NCBI RefSeq assembly: GCF_019355555.1
Contig: NZ_CP072141.1
Span: forward strand, 2,784,001 to 2,848,000
Reading direction: 5' to 3'
DNA length: 64,000 bases
DNA from: Rhizobium sp. L51/94
Lineage (GTDB): Bacteria > Pseudomonadota > Alphaproteobacteria > Rhizobiales > Rhizobiaceae
The notes under the pieces: model-generated
What the model was told of the DNA's origin: nothing
The model's input: only the letters and a program-made list of their open reading frames with translations
Databases searched by the model: none
Shown: positions 46,577-55,228 of the stretch, piece by piece
Numbering within the stretch: position 1 is the stretch's first letter
Layout: each line of letters opens with the position of its first letter
Position numbers and translations under genes: made by a program

Positions 46577-46771
46577 ATGAAGCCCATGCAAACACCCTGC
46601 GTTCTTATCTGCAACATCGACGCCGACAGCGGCTTGTGCGTCGGCTGCGGCCGCACCCTGGCGGAAATCGGCGGCTGGTCGACCTACGACGATGCCGGGC
46701 GCCATGAAATCATGGCGAAACTGCCGGACCGGTTGGCCGATCTCGTCCCGCGCCAGGACGCTGCCGAATGA
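46577..46771 (+). CDS. DUF1289 protein
   Basis: A 64-residue protein with the DUF1289 pattern [29 protein letters not shown]: four cysteines in Cx(3)C and CxxC arrangement, suggestive of a metal or Fe-S site, then a Trp. The function is unknown. It follows cobV by nine bases and overlaps the aspartic protease by four bases (ATGA), so all three form an operon. Confidence 0.85.
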   Translation: MKPMQTPCVLICNIDADSGLCVGCGRTLAEIGGWSTYDDAGRHEIMAKLPDRLADLVPRQDAAE

Positions 46772-47469
46772 ACCGTGTCACCGTCTTCCTCGGCATCCTT
46801 GCCATCGGACTGGCACTTTTGGTTTTCAACCATGACAGCGGCACCACCTTCGGCATCGACAACGACGATTTCGGTCGAATCGTCTACCTCCTGCCGATCA
46901 GCCTGATGCTGGCGGCCGGTATCTGGGCCAGCCGGCGCACCGTCAGCGAGACCTTGCGCAACCTGTTCATATGGCTGGTCATCCTGCTGGCGCTGGCCAC
47001 CGCCTATCTCTACCGCTACGACGCGCTGGATGCAGGCAACCGGCTGATGGCCGGCCTCATCCCCGGCCGCGCCTTTGTCGTCACCACCAGCGAAGGCGGC
47101 CAGGAAGTCATCCTCCACAAGCTGCTGAACGGCCACTTTTCGGCAGACGTGATGATCGATGGCCACCGCATCAACATGCTCGTCGACACCGGCGCAAGCC
47201 TGCTGGCCCTCACCCAGGCCGACGCAAAGCGCATCGGTCTCGACCCGAAGACCATGAACTATTCGATGTCGATCATGACCGCCAACGGCCGGGGCCGTGC
47301 CGCGCCCGTGACCCTCAAATCCGTCGGCATCGGCCCCATCGCCCGCCAAGACGTCGCCGCCGCAGTCTCCGAGGACGGCAAGCTGGACCAGAGCCTACTC
47401 GGCATGAGCTTCCTCGAAACCTTGGGCTCGATGCAGATGCAAACGGACGAACTGCGGCTTCGGGACTGA
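46768..47469 (+). CDS. Retropepsin-like aspartic protease (TIGR02281 family), membrane-anchored
   Basis: A 233-residue protein. Three hydrophobic helices in the first 95 residues anchor it. A clan AA single-lobe aspartic protease domain follows, with [22 protein letters not shown] near 123-144, where DTGAS holds the catalytic Asp. [12 protein letters not shown] is the usual second family motif. It should act as a dimer at the membrane or periplasm; the substrate is unknown. It is the third gene after cobV and DUF1289. Confidence 0.85.
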   Translation: MNRVTVFLGILAIGLALLVFNHDSGTTFGIDNDDFGRIVYLLPISLMLAAGIWASRRTVSETLRNLFIWLVILLALATAYLYRYDALDAGNRLMAGLIPGRAFVVTTSEGGQEVILHKLLNGHFSADVMIDGHRINMLVDTGASLLALTQADAKRIGLDPKTMNYSMSIMTANGRGRAAPVTLKSVGIGPIARQDVAAAVSEDGKLDQSLLGMSFLETLGSMQMQTDELRLRD

Positions 47470-47661
47470 CGGTGTCCGCCACTAAGTCTCCACGGCTGGA
47501 TGAGCATCGATATGAAATTCTGGCGGAAATTGCAGCGGTGATTCCCCAAAATTGATGGTTTGCTTTTTGTGCCTATTGGTGGATTTTCTACCGCCTTGTG
47601 CCTTCCTCTGTATGTTTTAAGGTGCGCGGGCCAACCCCTGTCGACACTTAGGAAAAATGTT

Positions 47662-48150
47662 ATGAAGCTGCCCGTCGCCGCCTTTGCTCTTGCTCTCACG
47701 CTTGGTTCTGGCGCATTTGCGCAAGAGGCCGTTGTGGGTGTTGCCAATCCCGATCAGCTGTTTACCAGCAAAGATCCTGCGCTGAACCACAACAAACAAG
47801 TGACCTATAAGATCATCAAGGAACTGCTCGAGGCCAATCAATGGGATCGCGCTGATCAGTATTTGACCGCGCGGTATATTCAGCACAATCCCAATGCAGC
47901 GTCTGGGCGTCAGGGTGTGATTGATTATTTCACAAAGGTCCTCAACAAGAAGCCAAGTCCTGTTCCTGAAAAGATGAGCACCAAGATTGTCTCCGTGGTG
48001 GCCGAAGGTGATATTGTCACCGTCGCCTATCCGCGCGAGGTCAAGGATGCCAAGGATCCGACAAAGACCTATACCACCACCTGGTTTGACAGCTGGCGTT
48101 TTAAAGATGGCAAAGCGGATGAACATTGGGATTCGGCATTGAAACCCTGA
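47662..48150 (+). CDS. Exported SnoaL/NTF2-like protein
   Basis: A 162-residue protein. Signal peptide 1-21 (GSGAFAQEA), then a SnoaL-like polyketide-cyclase/NTF2 fold with NQWDRADQYLTARYIQHNP near 65-83 and VVAEGDIVTVAYPREV. AGGA precedes the ATG at 47662. The codons are less GC-biased than those of nearby genes, suggesting later acquisition. It stands alone between converging or unrelated genes. Such proteins bind small hydrophobic ligands or lack known activity. Confidence 0.75.
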   Translation: MKLPVAAFALALTLGSGAFAQEAVVGVANPDQLFTSKDPALNHNKQVTYKIIKELLEANQWDRADQYLTARYIQHNPNAASGRQGVIDYFTKVLNKKPSPVPEKMSTKIVSVVAEGDIVTVAYPREVKDAKDPTKTYTTTWFDSWRFKDGKADEHWDSALKP

Positions 48151-48195
48151 GGATCAAGGGGATATCGCATGAATGGGCGATCGACGCTGGTTGGT

Positions 48196-48933
48196 TCACA
48201 GCAACCGCGGATCGTCGAGCATGATCGCATCCGGGGCCAGCTTGCGCAGTTTCTCCAGCCCCTCCGCATCCACCAGTCCCACCGGGAACTGCGGATAGTG
48301 CGGTAACGGCACGTTGCGCGGTTGGCCGACCATGATGGCGACCTGCAGGCCGGCTTTGCGGGCCGTGGCGATGCGGTCGGCGCTGGCCTCGCCCTGCCAC
48401 AGGCGAAACCAGTCCGCTCCGAGGTCAGCGGCTTCCTCAGACGAATCGGCATCGGGCAACAATCCGAGGACCGCCATTTCACAGCCCATGCTTCGGACCT
48501 CGGCAATCAGACCCATGCTGCGCAGCCCGAGGATGGCGCGCCGGGATGCCCCGCCGGCCTCGACGGTGCGGACGATCTCGGCGATGTGCGTTCCATCCGT
48601 CAATTTCACATCGAGCAGGATGCCGAGCGGTGCAGATGCGGCTATCGCTGCTTCGAGGGTGAGAAGGTCCGGGACGAGGTCTTGCAGCGTTGCGAGATCG
48701 AGCGCCTCGACAGAACGGGGGTCGCCGGCGATCCTCTGCATGTCGGCATCGTGCAGGCAGACGAGAGCGCCGTCGGCACTGACGCGGACATCGGTCTCCA
48801 CCGCATCGGCGCCAGCCTCGCCTGCCAGCGAAAATGTTATCGCGGAGTTTTCAGGACCGAGTGCCGCGCCGCCGCGATGGGCGATGACCAGAGGCCGGCT
48901 CCGCCCGGTGTCAATCCAGGATCCGAATGTCAT
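48196..48933 (-). CDS. Glycerophosphodiester phosphodiesterase family protein
   Basis: A 245-residue TIM-barrel phosphodiesterase. The catalytic region is plain: VIAHRGGAALGPENS near 17-31 (His, Arg, Glu), ETDVRVSADGALVCLHD near 46-62 (metal-binding Glu/Asp and second His), and LDVKLTDG. There is no signal peptide, so it is a cytoplasmic GlpQ/UgpQ-like enzyme releasing glycerol 3-phosphate from phospholipid head groups. The ATG at 48933 has GGAG upstream. Confidence 0.88.
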   Translation of the reverse strand: MTFGSWIDTGRSRPLVIAHRGGAALGPENSAITFSLAGEAGADAVETDVRVSADGALVCLHDADMQRIAGDPRSVEALDLATLQDLVPDLLTLEAAIAASAPLGILLDVKLTDGTHIAEIVRTVEAGGASRRAILGLRSMGLIAEVRSMGCEMAVLGLLPDADSSEEAADLGADWFRLWQGEASADRIATARKAGLQVAIMVGQPRNVPLPHYPQFPVGLVDAEGLEKLRKLAPDAIMLDDPRLL

Positions 48934-49029
48934 TGTCTGCTCCACCAGCCCATGCCGTTGCAAGACCGCTTTAGGTAGACGGCTTTTGTATCGGCTTTGC
49001 GACGGAGGGCGCGTGGGCGGTGGAAAGGC

Positions 49030-49791
49030 CTAGTTGCGCAGCCGATAGCCCGTTCTGAAGATCCAGTAGACGGTGGCCAGACAGATCGCCAGGAAGAACA
49101 GCACCATGCCGAGGCTGACCAGCGGGTTGACGTCGGCGATCCCGTAAAAACTCCAGCGGAAACCGCTGACGAGGTAGAGCACCGGATTGAAATGGCTGAC
49201 CGCCTGCCAGAAGGGCGGCAGCATGCCGATCGAATAAAAGCTGCCGCCGAGAAAGGTCAGCGGTGGCACGACAAGCATCGGGATAAGGTTGAGCTGCTCG
49301 AAGTTCTTCGCCCAGATCCCGATGATGAAGCCGAAGAGGCTGAACGTTACCGCCGTCAACACGAAGAACAGCACCATCATCAACGGATGCTGGATGGTGA
49401 CGTGCACGAAGAAATTGGCCGTCAGCAGGATGATTGCCCCGATCAGCATTCCCTTGGTGGCCGCCGCCCCGACATAGCCTAGCACGATCTCGGTCATCGC
49501 CACCGGCGCCGACAGCACCTCGTAGATGGTGCCGACGAATTTCGGGAAGTAGATGCCGAACGAGCCGTTGGTGATGCACTGGCTGAGCAGCGTCAGCATG
49601 ATCAGGCCGGGCGTGATGAAGGCACCATAGGAGATGCCCTCGACCTCCTGGATGCGCGAGCCGACGGCCGCCCCGAAGACGATGAAGTAGAGCGACGTCG
49701 AGATGACCGGCGACACCACGCTTTGCAGCAGCGTGCGACGCGTGCGGGCCATTTCGAACATGTAGATGGCTTTGACGGCCTCGAAATTCAT
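49030..49791 (-). CDS. ABC-2 type exporter permease (YadH-like)
   Basis: A 253-residue membrane protein with six helices: [18 protein letters not shown] near 27-44, a [11 protein letters not shown] segment and [15 protein letters not shown] near 185-199. It matches the permease partner of YadG-type ATPases; the substrate is unknown. ATG overlaps the ATPase stop by four bases (ATGA); the longer open frame is a shadow of the ATPase gene. Confidence 0.88.
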   Translation of the reverse strand: MNFEAVKAIYMFEMARTRRTLLQSVVSPVISTSLYFIVFGAAVGSRIQEVEGISYGAFITPGLIMLTLLSQCITNGSFGIYFPKFVGTIYEVLSAPVAMTEIVLGYVGAAATKGMLIGAIILLTANFFVHVTIQHPLMMVLFFVLTAVTFSLFGFIIGIWAKNFEQLNLIPMLVVPPLTFLGGSFYSIGMLPPFWQAVSHFNPVLYLVSGFRWSFYGIADVNPLVSLGMVLFFLAICLATVYWIFRTGYRLRN

Positions 49792-50714
49792 TGATCGTCT
49801 CCGACAAGCTGGACGAAAATATCCTCGAGCGAGCTTTGCCGCGTCGAGAGGTCCTTGAAGGCAATACCGGCAGCGGCAAGGTCGGTCAGCAGCCCGGCGA
49901 TGTTGCCGTGCCCGTTTTCGGCATCGAGCTCGTGGATGAGCGACAAGCCACCCTCGCCGATTGTCAGCCCACGGCCTTCGAGGCTGGGTGGAAGGACGGC
50001 GAGCGGCGTGTCGAGGTCGAGGATGAGCTGCTTTCGGCCGAGCTTGGCCATCAGCGCCGTCTTGTCCTCGACCAGCAGCAGCTTGCCGCCATTGATGACC
50101 CCGACGCGATCGGCGATCTCCTCGGCTTCCTCGATATAGTGGGTGGTGAGAATGATGGTGACGCCCGTCTGGCGGAGCTTTTCGACCACCTGCCACATGT
50201 CCTTGCGCAGCGTCACGTCGACGCCGGCGGTGGGCTCGTCGAGAAACAGGATCTGCGGCTCGTGGCTCAGCGCCTTGGCAATCAGCACCCGGCGCTTCAT
50301 GCCGCCGGAGAGCTCGCGCAGCATGTTGTCGCGCTTGTCCCACAGCGACAGGTCGCGCAGCACCTTTTCGATATGGGCGGCGTTGGCCTTCTTGCCGTAG
50401 AGGCCGCGCGAAAAGCTCACCGTGTTGAAGACGGTCTCGAACTGGTCGGTGGTCAGTTCCTGCGGCACCAGCCCGATCATCGACCGCGTCGCGCGAAAAT
50501 CCTTGACGACATCGTGACCGTCGACGAGCACCGTCCCGCCGCTTGGGTTGGCAATGCCGCAGACGATGGAAATCATCGTCGTCTTGCCGGCGCCGTTCGG
50601 TCCGAGCAATGCCAGGATCTCGCCCTTCTGGATATCGAGATCGATCCCCTTCAGTGCTTGAAATCCGTTGTCATAGACTTTGGTGAGATTGCGGATGGAG
50701 ACGATCGGGGGCAT
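49788..50714 (-). CDS. ABC transporter ATP-binding protein (YadG-like)
   Basis: A 308-residue ATPase. Walker [10 protein letters not shown] near 38-46, signature [15 protein letters not shown] near 135-149, Walker [13 protein letters not shown] and H-loop [10 protein letters not shown] are intact. A C-terminal extension of about 80 residues ends with [13 protein letters not shown], as in drug/polysaccharide exporter ATPases. It forms a two-gene operon with the permease. Confidence 0.9.
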   Translation of the reverse strand: MPPIVSIRNLTKVYDNGFQALKGIDLDIQKGEILALLGPNGAGKTTMISIVCGIANPSGGTVLVDGHDVVKDFRATRSMIGLVPQELTTDQFETVFNTVSFSRGLYGKKANAAHIEKVLRDLSLWDKRDNMLRELSGGMKRRVLIAKALSHEPQILFLDEPTAGVDVTLRKDMWQVVEKLRQTGVTIILTTHYIEEAEEIADRVGVINGGKLLLVEDKTALMAKLGRKQLILDLDTPLAVLPPSLEGRGLTIGEGGLSLIHELDAENGHGNIAGLLTDLAAAGIAFKDLSTRQSSLEDIFVQLVGDDQ

Positions 50715-50877
50715 GGGCGAGATGGGGCTCTTTGATTATTTTTGCGGCAACAGCCCGCTATATAACCTCGAACCGGAGTTTTGCCAGAGCGCCCCCGGCG
50801 AACAATCTATTCGGCAGCAGAGATGACCCGTTACAGGGCTGAGTTGCCGGTCGTTGCCATCCGCCGCGGCATCCTTC

Positions 50878-52113
50878 TCAGTTGCAGTACCTCCGTCCGC
50901 CCTTCCTTTCGCGAAGGTCGAAGTGGAAATGGTTCCAGTGTTCCGGATTACTGCCGGGGCCCATGACGGTGTCGAAATAGTTGCAGCTGTCGGTGCGCAC
51001 CGCCTTCAGCAACGCGCCTTCGCGGAAGGAAAACAGCCCCTTCTTCCGGATATCGATGGCGTGGCCGTTCTTCAGCACGAACTTGCCCACATCGATGGCG
51101 TTCCCGTGCGCATGCTCCGACATCGGGTTGTAGCGTTGCGCGCTGTTGTTCATCCGCCGGCAGGAATAACCGCCGAGCGGGATGATGGTGCCGATCCCGG
51201 AAAGATAGCGCAGCCGCGCCGAGGGAGCCAGTTCGTTCTTCACCCATTTGGCAAAGGCCAGCGTCACCTGGCAGTTCAGCGTTACCGCCGGCCGGACGGC
51301 GATGTTGCCGGAGAGGCCGCGCAGCGATATCGGATAGGGAACCTGGCAGGCTGGTCCTTGCGAGATCGCCGGCTTGTCCTGGAAGACGACGCCCATCTGG
51401 CGCAACTGCTGGCGGCACTGCAGTTCGGAATTGGGCATGGCGGCCGACATCGGCGGTGGCGCTTGTGGCGCCTCGTACTGCGGCTCCGTGGTGGTCATCG
51501 GATTTTCCACGCGCGGCAACATCGCCACCTGCTGCCCCTGCAGCCGTGGCGCGGTCGATTGCAAGATCTGCCTCTGGGCGCTGGTGCGAAGCACAGGCCG
51601 GTTCGCCTGGACGGGATTATCCGTGCCGATGCCGCTGACGACCGGCTCCTCGGACTGGCCCTCGGCGATGTTCTGCTCTTCCTCCTCGGCCAGCCCGACG
51701 ACCCGTTGCGGGGTGCCACCGACACCGAGCTCTGCGTCCATATTGATACCTTCGGCAGGCACCGGCGATGAATTCTGCGCGGAACGCTGCGATGCCAAGC
51801 CGGTGGACTGCGGCGCCACCATCGCATCCGGCGACTGGGCCGCAGACTGCCTGCCGCTGACATGGCCGACATCGGCAAGGTTTGGCGTGTCGAGGTAATC
51901 GACGGAGGCCGAGCTCACCGGCGTCGTCGTGCTCTGGTAGGTGTATTGGCTCGGTGGATTCGTCGGCACGGAGCGGCGCGGCTGGATCGAACCGACACGC
52001 GTCTTGTTGTCGATGCCAGACGGCGGGACGAGGCTGTCGGCAGAACAGGCAATCAGTGTCGACGACAGCAAAACGGGCAGCACTGCCCGCCGCAGAAAGG
52101 GAAAATACGCCAT
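50878..52113 (-). CDS. Extensin-like lipoprotein with M15-peptidase-like C-terminus
   Basis: A 411-residue protein. A lipobox (STLIACSAD, Cys near 22) predicts a lipoprotein. A Pro/Gln-rich region to about 210 precedes the extensin-like C-terminal domain (about 230-411). That domain holds GGYSCRRMN, SEHAHGNAIDVGKF and EHWNHFHFDLR, the His/Asp zinc-ligand layout of D-Ala-D-Ala carboxypeptidases of the M15/LAS type. A role in peptidoglycan trimming is inferred. The ATG at 52113 gives the clean signal. Confidence 0.83.
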   Translation of the reverse strand: MAYFPFLRRAVLPVLLSSTLIACSADSLVPPSGIDNKTRVGSIQPRRSVPTNPPSQYTYQSTTTPVSSASVDYLDTPNLADVGHVSGRQSAAQSPDAMVAPQSTGLASQRSAQNSSPVPAEGINMDAELGVGGTPQRVVGLAEEEEQNIAEGQSEEPVVSGIGTDNPVQANRPVLRTSAQRQILQSTAPRLQGQQVAMLPRVENPMTTTEPQYEAPQAPPPMSAAMPNSELQCRQQLRQMGVVFQDKPAISQGPACQVPYPISLRGLSGNIAVRPAVTLNCQVTLAFAKWVKNELAPSARLRYLSGIGTIIPLGGYSCRRMNNSAQRYNPMSEHAHGNAIDVGKFVLKNGHAIDIRKKGLFSFREGALLKAVRTDSCNYFDTVMGPGSNPEHWNHFHFDLRERKGGRRYCN

Positions 52114-52302
52114 ACACACACCACTTCCGACGCCGCAATCGATCGGCAATCGTGTACAAATTTAAGCAAAATTGGTGAATGAAAGCTTAGCGGCATGAAA
52201 GCCGGCGAAATCGGAGGGAAAACTCGCCCCCGGCCCTTTTGCAAACGGCGGCGTTTGCCTTACGGTGCGTCATACATATCAGGCCCGACAGGAGAAGCCG
52301 AC

Positions 52303-52695
52303 ATGAACGACACCGCCAAGCCGCTGGGCGAACTGACGCTGCGCACCCTGGCGATGCCCGCCGACGCCAATCCGGCCGGCGACATCTTCGGCGGCTGGGT
52401 CATGGCGCAGATGGATCTGGCAAGCGGCATACGCGCCGCAGAGCGCGCCAAGGGCCGCGTCGTCACCGCCGCCGTCAAGGAAATGGCCTTCCAGCTGCCG
52501 GTGAAGATCGGCGATACGCTGAGCATCTACACCCACATCACCCGCGTCGGAACAACCTCCATCACCCTGCTGATCGAAGCCTGGGCACAGCGGTCGCGCT
52601 ACCAGAAGATGGAAAAGGTAACCGAAGGCACCTTCATCATGGTGGCACTGGCCGACGACGGAAAGCCGAAAGCCGTTCCGCCGGCGGAGGAATGA
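52303..52695 (+). CDS. Acyl-CoA thioesterase (YciA-like hotdog)
   Basis: A 130-residue single-hotdog thioesterase with ADANPAGDIFGGWVMAQMD near 20-38, VKEMAFQLPVKIGDTLSIY and RVGTTSITLLIEAW, typical of YciA. ACAGGAGAAGCCGAC precedes the ATG. It hydrolyses acyl-CoA of mixed chain length in the cytoplasm. The open frame upstream is not supported. Its stop is 12 bases from the converging acyltransferase. Confidence 0.9.
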   Translation: MNDTAKPLGELTLRTLAMPADANPAGDIFGGWVMAQMDLASGIRAAERAKGRVVTAAVKEMAFQLPVKIGDTLSIYTHITRVGTTSITLLIEAWAQRSRYQKMEKVTEGTFIMVALADDGKPKAVPPAEE

Positions 52696-52707
52696 CGGGA
52701 GGCAACC

Positions 52708-53880
52708 TCACGCCAGGGGCAACTGTGTCGGAAAAACGGGGGTGGACCTGGCCTTCACCAGCCGGGTTATCTGCCGCTGGACCTCATAAAGCGCAAGGCA
52801 ACAGGCGATCGTCGCCACAACGATCAAAAAGAACGAACCGGTGTCTAGCCCGAAATTTCGCATCCACCAGTAGGCAAAGGCGATCAACACCGTCTGGTGC
52901 AGCACGTAGCAGGTCAGCACCGACCTGTTGAGGTAGGTGATCACCGGGTGAGACCGGGTGATCAGGGCGCGACCGTAGCCGAGTATCGCCACCATCGCCG
53001 ACCACTGGAAGATCGATCGCCCGATACGGTGTATCACAGCCACCCCGAGGCTGCGGGCACCCGGCGGATAGGCCACCAGCAGGCAAGCCAGAATTACCAG
53101 CGACACGATGGCGACAAGCGCCGCATGCTTTCGGTAGCGGACTGCGGTCGCCCAGAATTTCTCGTCCTCGGCAATCACATAGCCAAATGCGAAAAGCGAG
53201 AAATAGACGATGTGGGCGTACCAGTCCGAGCCCACTTCCATCGTCTCACCGAAGATCGGGAAAAGGGTGAGGCGCAGAACTGCGAGATAGAGGATCGGCC
53301 AGACAAGCAGGCCACGGCCTTCCACCAGGCGCCTGAGACCTGCGGTCAGGGGCGAAAGCCAGCCGCGCAGAAACGCCAGGCCCAGGGTCAGGACGACCGT
53401 GTAGAGCCAGAGATAGCCAATGAACCAGAGGTGTTGCAGGCTGACCAGCGAGACCGCCTGGCCATCCTGGACCATGATGGTGCCGAACTGGAGATAGATC
53501 CCCCAAAAATCCAGATAGGGAAGGTCCGTCGCCGACGCAGCCTTGAGCGCGAGGTAGATCTGCGGCGGCACCAGCACGAAGATACCGAGCAGCAAGGGCG
53601 GAATGAGCTGGAGCGACCGCTTTCTGCGGATATCGGCCGGCGCAAGCCGCTTGGCGAGCGCTGCCGTCGAAATCCCTGACACGAGAAACAGTAGACCGAG
53701 GCGCCACGGATGCAAGGCAAGCAGCAGCAGATCGAAGGCCCGGTTCGGAGTGCTGGCCTGCAGCAGCCACGACCTCGTCCCGAAGATAAGTGCGGTATGA
53801 TAGACCATCAGAAGCGCGAAAAGCACGACGCGGATCACGTCGATGTCGTGTCGGCGCTGTGCCTGCCCATTCCTTCCCAT
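52708..53880 (-). CDS. Acyltransferase-3 family membrane protein
   Basis: A 390-residue polytopic protein with about ten membrane helices. RRHDIDVIRVVLFALLMVYHTALIFG near 9-34 holds the conserved Arg and His of the family, and LLFLVSGISTAALAKR follows near 63-78. The closest design is the OpgC/MdoC-like group that adds succinyl or similar groups to glucans, but the substrate is inferred only. The ATG at 53880 has GGGGGCGGGC upstream; the frame extends to 53943. Confidence 0.82.
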   Translation of the reverse strand: MGRNGQAQRRHDIDVIRVVLFALLMVYHTALIFGTRSWLLQASTPNRAFDLLLLALHPWRLGLLFLVSGISTAALAKRLAPADIRRKRSLQLIPPLLLGIFVLVPPQIYLALKAASATDLPYLDFWGIYLQFGTIMVQDGQAVSLVSLQHLWFIGYLWLYTVVLTLGLAFLRGWLSPLTAGLRRLVEGRGLLVWPILYLAVLRLTLFPIFGETMEVGSDWYAHIVYFSLFAFGYVIAEDEKFWATAVRYRKHAALVAIVSLVILACLLVAYPPGARSLGVAVIHRIGRSIFQWSAMVAILGYGRALITRSHPVITYLNRSVLTCYVLHQTVLIAFAYWWMRNFGLDTGSFFLIVVATIACCLALYEVQRQITRLVKARSTPVFPTQLPLA

Positions 53881-54051
53881 GCCCGCCCCCAAGCGCCAAA
53901 AAGACTGACACAACCGCGAGCGTCCAGGCACCCGACAATTCACAATCCAAGGTAAGGACGAGAAGTTAATTAAATCGTAACGGGTGCCATCTGGGATTGC
54001 AGGCGGGAGGCCGCACCGCAGCCTCTCACGTTACATGCCTGGATGCAAAAC

Positions 54052-55218
54052 TCACACCCGCAGGAACTGCGAGCCCTTGCCGAAATCCAGCCCGTGAAAG
54101 ATCTTGGCGTTCAGGTCGCCGGGCGGCACATCGAACTGCTTGTAGAGCATGGCGGCAGCAACTTCGCGGACGTCGGCCGTCGGCATCAGGTCGCGGTCGT
54201 CGAGCAGTTGTTGGTCGCCGATACCCGGCCATTTGCCGAGTACCTTGCCGCCTTCGATCGCGCCGCCGGCAAGCAGACAGCATCCGCCGGTGCCGTGGTC
54301 CGTTCCCCCGGAGCCGTTCTGGCGGACGGTGCGGCCGAATTCGGTCATCGCCAGCACCACCGTCGTTTTCCAGACGTCCGGCCCCATCGTATCTTTCAGC
54401 GTCACGATCGCCTGTGTCAGGTCTCCGGCCGCCTTCTTGAACTGGCTTGCCTGCTGGACATGCGTGTCCCAGCCGTTGATCGAGAAGCTGGCGATCCGAT
54501 AGTCGCCGCGCAGCATCTTGGCCGCCAGCCCGGCGATATCGGCGATCTGTTCGCCCCGCTTGGCGCCGGGCGGCATGCCCATCTCGGCCGACTGGTCTGC
54601 CCGCGTCGCCTCCTCCATGGCCTTGGCAAAGGCCGGGTCGTTGGCATAGAGGCGCTTCAGGAACTGCGCCTCGTCGCCCCCCGTCCCGAGCGTCGAATCC
54701 GATGCCCAGACATCAGCGACGTTCGGCCCGGAGAGAATGAGCTCCGTCGAGGTATTGATGTCTATCGCCTTGCGCGCCGTCGAGCGCGGTATCACTGCAA
54801 GCGCCCGGTTCAGCCAGCCGGTTTTTTCCTCCGCCACATGGTCGCCGCCCGATTCCAGCATGTCCTGGCCGTCGAAATGGCTGCGCGCATTGCGGTAGGG
54901 GGTCGAGACCGCATGGATGAACGCCAGTTCCCTCGCCTTCCACATCGGCATCAGCCCGGCGGCAGCGGGATGAAGCCCGAAAAAGCCGTCGAGGTCGAGA
55001 AGCCCCTGGTCCGGCCTGATGGCGATATCCGGTCGCAGTCCCGCAAATGACGTGTCGCCATAGGGCTGAACAAGGTCCAGCCCGTCCATGGCACCGCGCA
55101 GGACGATGGTGACGAACCGGTTGTCGCCCGGCATCGCGGCAAAGCTTATCGGCGTGAACACGGGCGCTGCGGCGAGGCAGCAGGCGGAGGCGAGAAAGCT
55201 GCGGCGGGAAAGGGACAT
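54052..55218 (-). CDS. DUF1501 protein, Tat-exported
   Basis: A 388-residue protein with a twin-arginine signal (SLSRRSFLASACCLAAAPVF) and the DUF1501 domain (VTIVLRGAMDGLDLVQPYGD near 37-56, NGWDTHVQQASQFKKAAGDL and VLAMTEFGRTVRQNGSGGTDHGTG near 305-328). The fold is related to alkaline phosphatase/sulfatase-type enzymes, but activity is not established. It follows the DUF1800 gene by 10 bases. The pair is conserved in many bacteria. Confidence 0.9.
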   Translation of the reverse strand: MSLSRRSFLASACCLAAAPVFTPISFAAMPGDNRFVTIVLRGAMDGLDLVQPYGDTSFAGLRPDIAIRPDQGLLDLDGFFGLHPAAAGLMPMWKARELAFIHAVSTPYRNARSHFDGQDMLESGGDHVAEEKTGWLNRALAVIPRSTARKAIDINTSTELILSGPNVADVWASDSTLGTGGDEAQFLKRLYANDPAFAKAMEEATRADQSAEMGMPPGAKRGEQIADIAGLAAKMLRGDYRIASFSINGWDTHVQQASQFKKAAGDLTQAIVTLKDTMGPDVWKTTVVLAMTEFGRTVRQNGSGGTDHGTGGCCLLAGGAIEGGKVLGKWPGIGDQQLLDDRDLMPTADVREVAAAMLYKQFDVPPGDLNAKIFHGLDFGKGSQFLRV

Positions 55219-55228
55219 GATCCTGCTC

